From Trileptium ribeirensis (Eukaryota > Nematoda > Enoplea > Enoplida > Thoracostomopsidae): a stretch of DNA of 64,000 bases. The DNA lies in the NCBI GenBank assembly GCA_030248225.1, contig JASANE010021268.1, positions 1 to 64,000 on the forward strand, written 5' to 3'. Made by a program: the position numbers and the translations under genes. This document shows, piece by piece, positions 25,801-39,900 of this stretch (the first letter of the stretch is position 1; each line of letters starts with the position of its first letter). The notes beneath the pieces were generated by a model, which saw nothing but the letters and a program-made list of their open reading frames with translations, searched no databases and was not told the origin of the DNA.

Positions 25801-28800
25801 CCATTGACAGTTCTGTGACTATTATAAGTTGTCAGTGCAGATTTGTCTCTTTTCGCGAACAAATTCAACGTAAATGTGACAGAGTAAGAAAAGGGTCCTG
25901 TACTTTGTCAGCGATTGTTCGCCAACATAACTTTTTCGATTCAAAAGCGATAAAATTTCGTTCATAAACAATTTGAGTGTTCTGGAAAAAAGTGGCCAAT
26001 TTTTGCTTCATAAGATAGAGTTCGGTAACGCATATTTTTTCTAAAAACAAAATAGGATAGCCGCTGGGTGCAGGTTAAGTTTAGCCGCGCATTAGAGAGA
26101 TGTGCATAGCTATACTGAGCTTTAAATTACAACATGAGGCACCAAATATCAGCCACTTTGATGGAATAGTTGAAAAGTTATACCGATTATTGCGCTCGTA
26201 ATTTTCAAGTACGTAGATGACGAATTGCTGTACAGAATGATACCAAACACACCTATATAGCTCCAACAATGTGGAGATATCATTTTTGTGTATTTTGGCT
26301 CCCATGGGCCAATTGAAAAATACTTTTTGAGCCAATCCTACAGCAAAATAACAACAATAGCAGCGCACTGTTTTTGCAAATATTTAAATGATAAATTGCA
26401 CTACAGAGCGAGACCTAACACACCTATATATAGCTCGAGGTGTTGGGGATATATATTGTTTTCGTGCCTTTTTTGTCTCATGGACACATTTTAGAACCCG
26501 TTTTTACCCAAACTCTGCATTATAAGAACATCTAGCAAAGCGCTATATTCTGGTTTAAAGAGACTCTTATTTGCTCTATAAAATGAGCCTAATTTGACTA
26601 TGATATCTGCGCCGCTTGTCAATTACAATAAGTGACGGGATTTTTAGGGCCCCTTCAGGACCCGACACGAGCCCTTTTGGGTCAATTTGTCCAGCCAAAG
26701 TTGAATTATGCGTGTAGCTCCAAAAACACAGAAACGGACACCGTAGAAATTTACCACTATTGTTCTTTTCGCTTATTTCACTCAGTCACTCAAAATTAAC
26801 TCATATTTTTTTTACATGATTTACACATTAACAATAGTTATTGAAAGGATATTTAAACCAGCAGAAGAACATGTTTATAGAATGGGTTGTCTGTACAATA
26901 TGTAATGTCAAAAGTTTATGGTGAACCACTGAAGAAGAGTGTGACAGTTATCTCGCGCTACGTCTATGCGGTGAGATGACGCAGTCCATTTTGCGTCATC
27001 TGTCCCACTTTTAGGGTGGGGCTAAGGTTCCCAGTTTTCCCCACTCACAACTTTCATCCTGCCCCCTCTGCCTTCCCGACAGTTCTTTAGTTTCGCCCAA
27101 ATTTTGTTCCAAATCCGGGAAAAATAACCAAAAGTAATTAAATTTGGGAGAGAGACAGGGTAAAAAATGGGAAAATGACCACCCTAAAATTTGGACATGA
27201 TTTTAATTGAGACGGACAGACCAAAACTGGGAAACATGTTCCCTCACCCGCTTAGAGTGGCACAGAGGACGCAAAAATAGATCCATTCATCCCATAGCGT
27301 ATATAACGTAGTATGACATGATTGTAACACTCTTCTTCAAGTATTTATCATGAACTCTTGGCAATATTTTTTTACAATGTATAGCATGTTTATTCGTTTT
27401 CATAACTCAAAATAACATAAAAGCAATGTAAGACAAAAAGAACATGAAAAATGGCCTGTTGAACGCGATTATATTGCATTTGTGCCGAAATCAAACAGCT
27501 TTGTTATAACATAGCCAACTGCTTGCCCAGTAGTACATTATTTTGAGCCCTAACGGTGCTTCATAATAAAGTGGGTGATACAGATTTTATAATATGCGCC
27601 AGAAATATCTGTTCCGTTTACATTGAACATTAATTTTGTCTGGCGGGTACTGTATGTAGATAGTTCAAACGCAGCTTGTTGACATACAAACAATTGACAT
27701 CACAAAATACGAACATGATAGTACGGTTGTTTTTAACTCGGTCGTGCACCCAATTATACGGTGAATTAGAAGGTAGACTGTAAAACGATAAGCTATAACA
27801 CTGACATAACGATTATACAAGCTATAATCGGAGAATGTTATCAGTATTAATGTTTCACTCACACAAATTTTGAACGATTTTGTTTAGCACCGCGAAGGAG
27901 CTCGGAGTAATTTGAGGGAGCGGCCCATTTATAGTCCGATTTGTTAATATTTTTTCCGACAGATATGTCTGAATCATTGGATTGAATATCTATATTCTAA
28001 ACTTTTATTACCTCTATTCATCGCTTACCAGTGGATTAATTTAGAAATAACGCCTGAATTCGTCGTCTATAATCATTATAGTATTTTTATAGGATTTTGA
28101 CGACTGGGACGAAGTAGGATTGAACATTCCACGTCCATCGGATCTCGTTTCGCTGTATCGTGAATATGGCCGTTGCCTTCCGTCGTACACTCGATCAAAA
28201 GACGTTGCCGTCATGGCTGACCTTGATGTTGCTGCAATGAATCCGTTTTTCGAAGACGAGCTTGAATCAACGTCCACAATACTTAATCGATTGGTAAGTT
28301 GCAAAAAATGTTGACGTAATTTATGGGGAGTTGTTTAATGCCGTTTGACTTTGACGTAGGTTCTTATCATGTGATGTTGCTTCATGTGCAACGTTGCTTA
28401 TGAAATGATGCTGGTTGTTCGTTATTAAGTGTTACAACAAACTGCTCTTATTAAGTGTTTTTCTATTCTGAATTATTAAATATAAATTATTGTTGAAATC
28501 AAGACCTAGGTTATGAAACGATCCCAATTTTTTAACCCATAAACATACAGTACGCGCCAGAACTGACTTGCCTTGCGATAGAGCTGGCGTCGAACTAACA
28601 AGTTCTACAATTACATTTTGTCAAGTAGTGCGTGAACACCAGTCAGGTTCAGTTTCCTTGCGTGATTGTATTCCTGTCATGTCTTTTTTAAATATAAGAA
28701 AAATTCTAAAACAAAAAAATTGTAAGAAAAACTGTTTTGAAAAACGTTTTCATTGTTTTTCATTTATTTTTTGTTAAAAGGTTTATTCTTGTCACGTTAA

Positions 28801-30932
28801 TGAAAAAACATTAACTGGTAATTTATTGTTCCAGAACGAAGAAAATTCGCTACTGCTGTCGAAAAATACAACGCTAAACGAAGAAATCGACAGCTTAACA
28901 CAGGAGAATTCTCTACTTCAAAAGTATGTTTATTGGTTTTATTGAGCGGAGCGAGGCGAAGCCGAGCGAAGCATTTTTATTTTCTCTCTGGGAGTAAAAA
29001 GGTCGATGTCCGTCCGTTGGTTCGTTCGGTCCGACGGATCTCAAGAACCACTGAACCGATTTTAAAAAACTTTTTTTGTTTGAAAGCCTATCATGTCAGA
29101 GTGTGCACCTGATATTTGGGATTAAAAAATTTTGAGTGATTAAGTAGTAATTAGCTAATTAGTTAAGCTTATGCAGCTAAAATAGGGAATTTTGCAATAT
29201 TTGTGTTATTTATTGAAATAGAATCCTTTCGATCAAACCACTATAGGGTTTTTGGGTCGAAGAATTCAACTATAATATTTTTACCAATAATAAAGCCATA
29301 TGCCCTATGCAATGTAGTTACAAGAACATAAAATTGAGTACATTCTTAATGCCACAGCCCAAGCTCCGCTAACAAATGTAGTTCCACTACCGAATAGTTA
29401 TTTTCTGTCTGGGAGTAAAAAGGTCGATGTCCGTCCGTTCGTTCGTTCGGTCCGACGGATCTCAAGAACCACTGAACTGATTAAAAAATTTTTTTTGTTT
29501 GAAAGCCTATCATGTCAGAGTGTGCACCTGATATTTGGGATTAAAAAATTTTGAATGGTGAAATAGTAATTAGCTAATTAGTTAAGCTTATGCAGCTAAA
29601 ATAGAGAATTTTGCAATATTTGTGTTATTTATTGAAATAGAATCGTTTCGATCAAACCACTATAGGGTTTTTTGGATCGAAGAATTGAAATATAATATTT
29701 TTACCAATGATAAAACCTTATGCCCTATGCAATGTAGTTACAAGAACATAAATTGAGTACATTCGTAATGGTTTTAAATTTTCCTGTTTTTATGCTTTTA
29801 GAATGGTTACCCCGTAAATGGTTTACAGCATGGTTTCTGACTAATCTTTAATTCCTGAATGTTAATACAGTTTGTATTTTGTGCAAAATAGGGATGCATT
29901 TGCGCAAAGTTGAATAAATATTATGCACACCTATATTTAAAATGTACTTCTTCGTCTAATCACAAGCGTGCGCAAACCCGAACGAATATAATTTTGTCTA
30001 AACAAGGACGTGCACAACCCCGGACGCATGCAATTTTAGTCTGGACGCGGTCGAGCGCGAATTCTTTGGTTTTTGCGGACTTACATATTTATCGGCAGTT
30101 GTATACGAGGCATTGCCTTCTACGACTTATCTGACGGACCCTAGCGTGCCATAGCTATCAGAGGAAAATCAGATGTGTGTATCGTAACGATTGACCGCAA
30201 TAATTGTTCTGTATATCTAGCAACGGAAAATTTTAGCTTTTTTTCATCAGTCAGGGAGAAATTTGAGAATATTTTACTAAAATATTATGGAAAACTTCTC
30301 TTATCGCTTAGCTAAACGCAGAGAATTTCGCTAATTTTTAGCAACACAAGAAAGTACGTGTGTACTGAGAAAGCAAAAATTCATTTGCATAAATTGTTTG
30401 AGAATATAAGGAAGGTCGAAATACCTTTCGGCCTCTTTCCCCTATTTGAATAAGCCAATGTGTGAGCGCACTTGACGCAAAAATCAAATCCTTTCATAGT
30501 ATTCAGCGACCATTTGAGTCATGCAGGTGAAAATAGATGAGAAAAAATCCCTATCGTCTCGAATTTTTACAACATCCTAGATTAGAATTGAGAAGGGCTC
30601 GAAATATTCGATCCGGCCTATTGGGAATCGAGGTCGGTCATGCCTGAAACTGTAAAATTTCGGCACATTGCTTTTTTTCAAAATTTCATCTTTGTTAATT
30701 TTGTGCATTTGTATAGTTCACTACTCGTTTTGCGAGATACTGTGCTTTTTAGCAGAAACGCTTTCAAGCATACCATTTTCAATATTTCTTTATTAATTGC
30801 GCCTTAAATAAACTATATTCGCACAACCATATCCAAAAAAACTAGTTACCCATGAAACACACCAGTACAATTATATATGCTAATAAAAACACTCGGGACC
30901 AAAGTTTGTCGTTAAATTCATATAATATATAT

Positions 30933-30965
<33 letters not shown>

Positions 30966-33900
30966 GAATATAATGTATGCATACATATATATCAGGGAGT
31001 AACCGGAATTCCGGTTTCGGCCAAAATCGTGTTTCCGGTTGCGGTTCCGGAAAAGGGCAAAAACCATACCGGAACCGGAATTCCGGTTTAAAAAGTTTGT
31101 TTGAAATTTTCCACCTTTTTTGCTTCACCTGTGATCCAAACATATGTAATATATATTTATACAATGATCAAGCTCCAATACAACCAAGCAAAAGAAAAGA
31201 TTAACTAAGCAATTTGACGTTTGAAACGTAAGTAGGGCACATAATTTCAGTTGGAATTTTTCATAACCTGCAGGAGTTTGTTAACAAATCAAAGCCACGC
31301 TTGTAGCAGCTATTTTACACATCCAGAAATCTGTGGGGTGCGTTTCAATTAAACCGGTCAAACTCGGTAACGGAGTATGGCTTACGCAGAAGTACTTAGG
31401 GTATGCTTGGCTAACGTAAATTTCTTCAAGAACCCGCCAATGCGCTTGTAATCTTGGTAAATCAGTCTAAATTGAAGTAAACTAACGTTATCTGCAACGC
31501 AGCTAGAATCTGCTTTCTTGGCAAAGAACTTTATTTATTGAAACTGCGAGCAGCATCACAGTGTGTCTCGTTTATAGCATTCTGATTAGAAAGTTATCAT
31601 CATTATCATCTAAGTTACGGGCACTGTTTGTCCAAAACTTACGGGCACTAGCCTAAACAGTGTTCCTGACCACTGAACAGAAATTACCTTCTATTATTTT
31701 CTGTTGGAATCATATAAACCAATTTCAAGTTTCCTACAGAAGAACATGTAACAAACGTATCTGTAGTAAAGGAAGGCGACTGGAGACAAAGCGAAAGTGT
31801 GTATTCTACGCTCCAAGCTTTGTAAACATATTCGATTTGACGCAGTATAAGCAATGGTGTATAGTGGAAGGCATTTTTTTGCTCTGGGTATCCAAAAATC
31901 GACACATTTGATCGATAAATAAACATTATTAGCTTCCTCAATCTCTTTAAAGTTTCAGAAAGGCAATAATACCACCGCAATACATTAAGTTTAATGTAAA
32001 AGTTATTTTTAATGCATTTTCAATCCACTATACCTTGATTTCTTCCTTCATCTGTTTTACTATATATAAATTTCGAAGACCAAGTTCCGGATCCGGTTTA
32101 AATTGCACAATTCCAGTTGCTGGTTCCGGTTCCTTCAAATTTCTGTTCCGGTTATTTATATAATGATTGTATTATTCGACTAAAAACGCACTAAATCTGG
32201 CCTTTTTTATGAAACTGTGCAAATGTGACTATTTCGCACAAAAATTTCCATTTCTAATATTTTTCTTTTGTCTAATAAATTGCGCCTTAAACAAATCCTG
32301 CGTGCCCAGCCCAGGCGTCGAACCGCTCGGTTGTAAAGGATACAAACGATAAAAAGAAAAAGTGAAATGTGCCCTACAAAAATTGTTAAAACGATTCCGC
32401 GGCTATCTAACTGTGTACTAATCATTCGATCTTTGACTAGTGGTGAGAACGTATTGAAAATTTTCGGCTTGGTCCGCTGTCTGGTAATCGGGGTTGGGCT
32501 GAAAGCAAGCGTTGGTTAACTTGTTAATCCGATAATCGTTTATTGGACAATTACAGCATCTGAGAAACTTATAAAAAATTGGAAAATTTAGCTTTTTATC
32601 AAAGCATTTTTAAACTTGGATACGAAGGTCGAATATGACTGCTCATAAAAATATTTGCACAGTGGGCAAGTTAAAACACCAGATGAAACAAATGTGCGTC
32701 TCTGATTTGGGTTATAACCTAAAATGTTGGGTGACCCAATGTAACCAAAATGACAAATAGTCAATTATAACCTGAAATATTGGTTGACTCTATATAAGCG
32801 AAATGACAAATTATCAGATATAAGCGTCAGATTTGGAATTTTTAACCTGAATTATATCGACGGTAGAACTGAAACTAACAAAGGAATAATGGGATATCAT
32901 TAGGCGTATAATAAAAAATTAGAAAACCCAGCCATTGAATGATGAGCTATTCAATGGTGTACCGGTAACCGCTGTTATAGGAAATTCCAGCCGCTTCAAT
33001 TCAATTGGTTTCCATTTTTTGAAAGCTTCTTCGATTAAAAGAGATGTGAAGTATTTATTCGTAAAGAACAACAGTGTACACTTATTTATTAATGGTTTTT
33101 TAACGGAAAATGTTTTTAGGGAACTGGAAAAATGTCGCACACTTAATCTCGCACAATCTCAGTCAATTAGTGTCGATGCTAGTCAGGTTGTACCACCGTC
33201 GTCACATATACGTAGTCAACAACATAATACTCTGAATAATACGTGTTATACCGTGACATCTCCTGCCGTAGCAACAACTGTGATAGCTCCACATCATTCT
33301 CCCCATCATGGAACGTCGAGATTGCACGATTACAACGAGTCTTTGACTCCAGTGGCCGCCGATGGAGAGAGGCCGTCAACCGCAGCAAGTTTGGGACCGG
33401 ATGATTGGGAGTCGAAAAGGTAATAATAACGGGTTCTTGGGCTGTTAGTTGAGCTTGCTTGGAGTCGAAAAGTGTATTGTGAGCTAGAACTGCCAATTTT
33501 TTATGGGAACGTTTAAACGAAATATTTCCTACAATACTCACCTGAATAGACAACTATCAAGATTCGTCTCTGTTCTGGCTTGATACTCTCTTGGTAGAAA
33601 AGCGCGATAGAATTTAATTTTGTGGCGCGCAGTATGGCTATTTCGCATGTTGCTACTAGTGCGGATTGTCATTTGAATTTATTTTAGATATGACCAGCGT
33701 ACGGGAATTGTGATTATTGACGGAGGCAAGACGAGCCACCGAAGGTGGCGAGTCGCAGCCGGAGGCGTACATTTAACTTTATATATATCAATATACTAGA
33801 CGCAAAATTTCAATTTTCTCTGTGACTTTTTTTTTGTTTGTCACAGACAGGTCTGCAGGTTGAACGCCTGGGCCGATTTTAGAAATTTTTTTTTCTTCGT

Positions 33901-36900
33901 GTTGCATATTCTCTTGCGGAGTGCCCTTTCATTGAGCACTTTTTTCTACGAAAATTGCTTTGTACTCAAAATTAAGCAAATGTTGCTCAAACTTAGGGAT
34001 TTTTGCCATTTTTTCAGCTTTTTCACCGCATCTCGACAACCGTTCGTGCTATTTCGGCGATTTTTTACATAAAATGTATTTTCACGTTTTCTAAACAGCT
34101 GTATATAACTGATTGACGTATTTTTTTTTCTTCTCTTTCCTTAAAAATTAAGAAAATTCTCTTAAAATTGACTTAGGGAAACCTAAGTTCATCATATCTC
34201 GACAACCGTTCGTGCTATCTCGGTCATTTTTTGACATAACATGTACCTTCACGTTTTCTAAAAGACTGTATACGAGTGATCTACTTACCTTTATAAATTA
34301 AGCAAAGTCTCTTAAAAATGAGTGAAAAATTATTAAGTGTGTTATAACTTTTGAATGACTCGGCCGATTTGGACTAAATTTCATTGATGGGTACAACTTG
34401 ATAGATGTATTGTCATTCTACTGTATAAATAACTAGACATTTTCATGTCTTCCTCTTATTATTGTTACCAAAAATGTTAGAAATTCCACAAGCTGTATGC
34501 ACTATTCACGCCGTTGTTAACCACCATGCCTCCGTCACCCACGTTTACGTGTTACTAGTTTATGATATTCGTCTTCCAAATTGTACAGACAAGTATAATT
34601 ATTGTATAGCAGTTATGGACTGAGATGGTTCGTAGCATTGGCATCTTAGACTTCCGTGCCGCCACGTAGAGATTTGGCTGGATGATGGGTATAGTATAGG
34701 ACGCACGTATTTCGGAAAAAATGGTTATACGGACGGGTATCCTGAGAATTAATGCCCGTACGGTGAGAATGTATATTGTTACGTGAACCACCTTGAAACT
34801 TTACATAGTTTTATTTTTATTACTTAGTTCGGCAAGGAACAATAGACGCCGGCTTGCATATAAATTGGTACAGTATTTGATTAAGCGATTTTTCTTTAGT
34901 GTAAATATTTCGGTAATAAAGTGATCGTAGCAGTTGTTGATATTGAAAGATATCGTTTTTTTCTTGGCCCATACTTATCCGAAAAGACCTATATTGCTCC
35001 AAACCGTTATTATAAACATAGTAAGGCGGACCAGGTGCCCTGATGTAATATTTATTTTCAGGAATGTCTCGTCTAGTTTTACAAATGAGCTGTTATCAAG
35101 CGTTGCATCAAGTTGTAGCTGCGTTGGTGCTGTCGGTGACGAACAAATATTAATAAACGAGGTGAGAGTGAATTTTTCACTAATAAATTATGTCTAAATG
35201 TGTTATTTATTATTTTTTGATCATTTCAATGAGCTTTTAGATGATATGTTGACCCTATCGATATATGAATATATAACTAGTAACTAGCAAGCGAGGATGA
35301 AACGGAGCGAGCGTGTTTTAATTTTCAAGTTATTTTGTTTAAGCATCTGTAACAGGTTGTGTTTGATGGGTATACATACCATCGCGAAACCCCTTGAATC
35401 CTAAACCCATTGAGAACCCTAAAACTTCGTCGACCCTAAACCCGCCGAAAACAACTGATAACGTATAATGTATTTGTGCTGGCTTCTAGATAACCAAACC
35501 GTGGTATTCAGCCTACTAAGAAAACGTTTATAGACAATTCTTGGTGACTTGTACGCATTACGTAACCAAACAACTGAAGAAAGGCTATATTCTGGAAATC
35601 AAGTTAATTGGCCCTAATAAACCCATTGAGAAGTCACGAAATATGCACCATGTACACTAGATAACCAAATCAGTGAATTGACGGAAATATAATTTTTAAC
35701 GGAACCACAAACTGTCCATTTCACTATATAATAAATTGTAAAATAAGTGCGGAAATGTAGATCGTCTGGCTTTGAAATGAGCTAAAAAATGACCGCTATA
35801 TTTTCCTTAATGTGTGTTATTATTATCTATTTGCGACGTTAAGAGAGCACATACAGCAAAAAAATTCGCCCTATTGCTTTCATTATTAATATTGATATAA
35901 ATGGCGTTTTGTTGGGTTTTCTTTGGTCCAGTATTATATGGCTCCCACTATTCATTTCATATATATATTCTTCCTACTATTCATCATTGCGTTACGTTGT
36001 AATTAGGTGCCATGCATTGATCGTAAACTAAGCGCAATTTTACTCCGATTCCCTCGTCGCTACATCACATCAATACCGGGGTTGTATGTTATTCAGAAGG
36101 AATCTTCGAAATTGCGTTCCCTGGTTTTGCAGCAAGACCTACTATCTTAACACATGCCCTATAATAGTCGAAACAAGCCGTAATAAAGCTTCGAAACCAT
36201 TTGGTGCCACCAGTTCGTTGCTTTTCCCTGTGACAAAAACGTTGGAATGTCATATGTTACTGCGCATCAACGCTCCGGTGCAGTTTGCAAGGAGATAGCC
36301 AGAACGGATTTCGGAAAAGACACTCCACCACCTTGATACCATTATCAGTGATGGACTGAACCGCAAAACGTCACGTGAATGTTTGTTGCCGTCGGTTTGG
36401 ATTTCATCAGTGCCTTCGATACTGTGCATCACGCAAAAATCCTCCAAGATCTTTATGGATCAGCAAAAAGCAATCACACGGTGGATCCCTGCAAACATCA
36501 ACGAAATGCGTTCAAATATCCAAGCCGAAGCTGCGAAATCGCGAACAGAGCGTGCCGCAAGTAGGCGTATTATCGTCGATTTTGTTCAATATCTACATGA
36601 AAAGCCTGCCAAAACCACCACCAGATATCAGAGTGATAATACCTGTTGCTACTTCAGGGCCAGTCGCCACCTTTGTTCAAAAATTCAATCAATACCTGTC
36701 CTACGTAAGCGACTCGTGAGCATAAAGCCCTCCATCGCAGTGCTGTAGCCAATAAGCACATGTTTGCTTTAAACCTTTGTGCTAGGCGGCTACACTCCAG
36801 CAATCGTTGATGAACAAAGAGTCTATGAAAGAGTCATCTATGGACTGCTCAACGCTTGCTCAAGTTCGATTCGAGTGTTGACTATTTCTCAACACCTGGC

Positions 36901-39900
36901 TTGAGCGCGTTTGTAAGACAGTCTCCGTTGAATCTTTGACCCAAGTGTGATAATCGCTCCGCATACCACATCTCATCTGTTTGAAATTATTGCTAATTAT
37001 ACCGAACTGTCTACTTTCGATGTATGGAGAAAACCTCAAGCATTGGCCACCTATTTTAGCCTCAAGAAGTCAATTAGCATGTCTGCAGCTACATCGATGA
37101 ATCAATCAATAGTCTCTTCATTATGCGAGTGAACTGTATCAATGACAGTACTAAACTTCTGCATAATTTTATTTACAATAATTACAAACGACTAGATGAT
37201 GCTTGAGACAATTTATGTTAGACATGCTTACAGTAATGCAAAATACAAGAAATTGTATAGGTTTCCATGCCATGTTCAAGTTCGAAAGTTTCGATCTAAG
37301 TTCTTCTAAGCAACCTACACTTCGTTATCATCACCTATCAGGTTAGCACTTTCCCCCATGAATTAATGCGTATAATATAGCACAACGTTGAATAAACTTT
37401 TTTCGGAGCAGCGGCTTCGCACTCTAGCCTAGTGTGGAAATTTAGGGATGGTTTCTAGCATGAGCTATTCACTTTTCTGTTGGAAGTAATTTATTAGGAT
37501 CATTTTTCAGCTAATAATCTTTCCGGTATTATTCTAATGTAAGCAATTTAAAGAGTGTTGTGTTTTAGACTGATAGTACGTGCAGCACATCTTGAAAACG
37601 AGACATGTATAATAATAATAAGTAATGAAATTTGAAGCTAAGATGCAAGTCATACTGGTATAATTACGGGATAATATGAATATTTGCGATATATAAGGAA
37701 GTGTATAGTACAGCAGCGCCGAGCTCTAATAAAACAGGTGATATTTTTATTCTTTATTGATTTCAATGAATTACGGCGGCAGTGTCATTGGCCAGCGCAT
37801 ACTTATTTTTTTATCTTGAGGAAGGGATACATGCATAGTCTGTTACACATTTTCGCGTAATTGTATTATTCGTGCACTTCGCGGAAGTGAAATTCGTGCT
37901 ATGCCTTTCTCGATATACTAAGCATCAGCCTTAGCCTTAGCCTAAGCTGTATGAGAAATGTATTAAGTCGGGGGGGGGGGCTACCGCCCCCAACCCATCC
38001 TGCTCTAAGCTATTCTTTTTTCTGACGTTATAACGTCCGTCTGCTACAGTTGACATGGGCCTTAATTTTAGTTTGACCATTTGGAGATAATTTCACTCGA
38101 GTCACTGGTTACAACTCTGGCGCGATCGTTACCTCATATCGTTCCAAATGTATTATTAAATAAGCGCGATGTAAGTCTTCTTTATTGTTAATGATTTAAC
38201 TAATTATTTAGAACATAAGTACTGGCGCTGTTCTAATTGTTTGGAGATCTCAACTGTTCAGACATCAAAATTATTGGAAAACAATTATATATTCGTACTC
38301 TGCGTGGCACTCGTGGGTCAACAGGACCAAATTTAATCCCCTGAAACCATTTTTAAGTTTTTCGATTTTTCTGCGCTATTTACCAAGGGCTTTTTACCAT
38401 TTTACCTTGAGCCTAAAACCGAAAAAATCTTCGATCACACTGAACGGGTAGCATTGGATCCGCTTGACAAGAAGAATTGAGCGGTATTCAACTTTACAAC
38501 TTTTAGCGCGGTGGCAGTTTATTAAGTAAACAATTAGTGTTTGTGAACTGCTATCTAGCTAAAAGCGATGGAGCTTCCAGGCATCATAATTTTGAATGGC
38601 GGTGTATGGACTATAAATATTGTCGCCGAAAATTTTTTATCCGAGAAAATTCGTTTTACCAGTGGCCGCATCTCCCTTGACAATACTGTATTACTTACAA
38701 TCTGAGCCATAAACGGATCACTTAACACGTTTTGTTAAAAAACCACACACGGTAACATATACATATATAACTGACTTTTAGATACATCGTAATGTTGGGG
38801 GCATAATTATGTTCACCGCCCTAGACTTACCGCGCTAATGTTTTCCAGCTTTCTAGCACATTGTTATTTACCAAAAAATATAGGTAATATAACCCTACGA
38901 CATGTCTCCCATATACATAGCTACCGTAGTATACAGGGTGTCCACGCCGAGGAAAAATCTGGAGAATCCTAAAAATAGGGCGGTGTCCTGTGCAATCGTG
39001 GAATCTACTGAGGCTGTAGTACATCTTTTAGCAAATCCTGGAAGTTCGATCCAAGTGTCCTGGAAACTGGCGGGTATCTGTAGCTAAATATTACAAGTGA
39101 ACGTCAACAGTTTGCAAATTTTTTTCTCAAAATTACCGACTTATTTTTTCGTGACATAGGCAAACTACCTTTTATCCTAAAAGATTCAGCGACACTCGCG
39201 GCAGCGTGGACGGACACGTTGAAGGCAGAGATCTAACCGGACCACCATTTTGTGACTCGGTGACCCAGTCGTGGCAGTGACCCGATGACCAAATAATAAC
39301 AGCGATCTGGCTGATATAATTCTGTAACATCGATCAAGCAGAATTCGTAAACCGTTATTACAGATTCACCAAAATTGTGATTTCAGTTGGGCCTTAGCCA
39401 GCTACTACCATCCTGGACAGAATGCAAAAGACGTGGCTCTGTCATATCAATCAGAGTGCAAATGAGTGTTTATGAATCAGAACATATCATACCCGGTGTC
39501 CCTGTTCCTATCTCTGATATCATATTTCTAACACCTATTCTAAAGCAAAGCATCATTTTTATCCGCATTTGTGTCTGCTAAACTGACAAGAAATGCCGTA
39601 AAATCCCAGAAGTGAGCCCAGACGTGTCTTGGAACGCAGTCCAAAATGTTCTGGAAAATTGGCCAACTAGAGTGGTAGACACTCTGAGTGTAACATAACC
39701 CAGACACCATATTTAAATTTAAACACGACTATCGTGCTCAGCGCCCTATTTTTCCTATGTTTCCCGGCTTCTTGTACTACTACAGCCCTAATTATTGTTA
39801 ACTTATACTTTTCACTTTTGAAACTTGTTCCTTGCATCAGATAACATGATCCCCTACACACTGAACTAGTAATCCTAGGGCCAGACCTTATCCATGATTG

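Noticed and set aside
36007..36062. Phase-0 open stretch after 'ttgtaattag' (reads VPCIDRKLSAILLRFPRR) as the exon following exon 11
   Set aside because: It has no resemblance to RELCH, no suitable donor, and runs into a LINE relic; the exon at 38072 joins exon 11 in frame and matches the conserved block.
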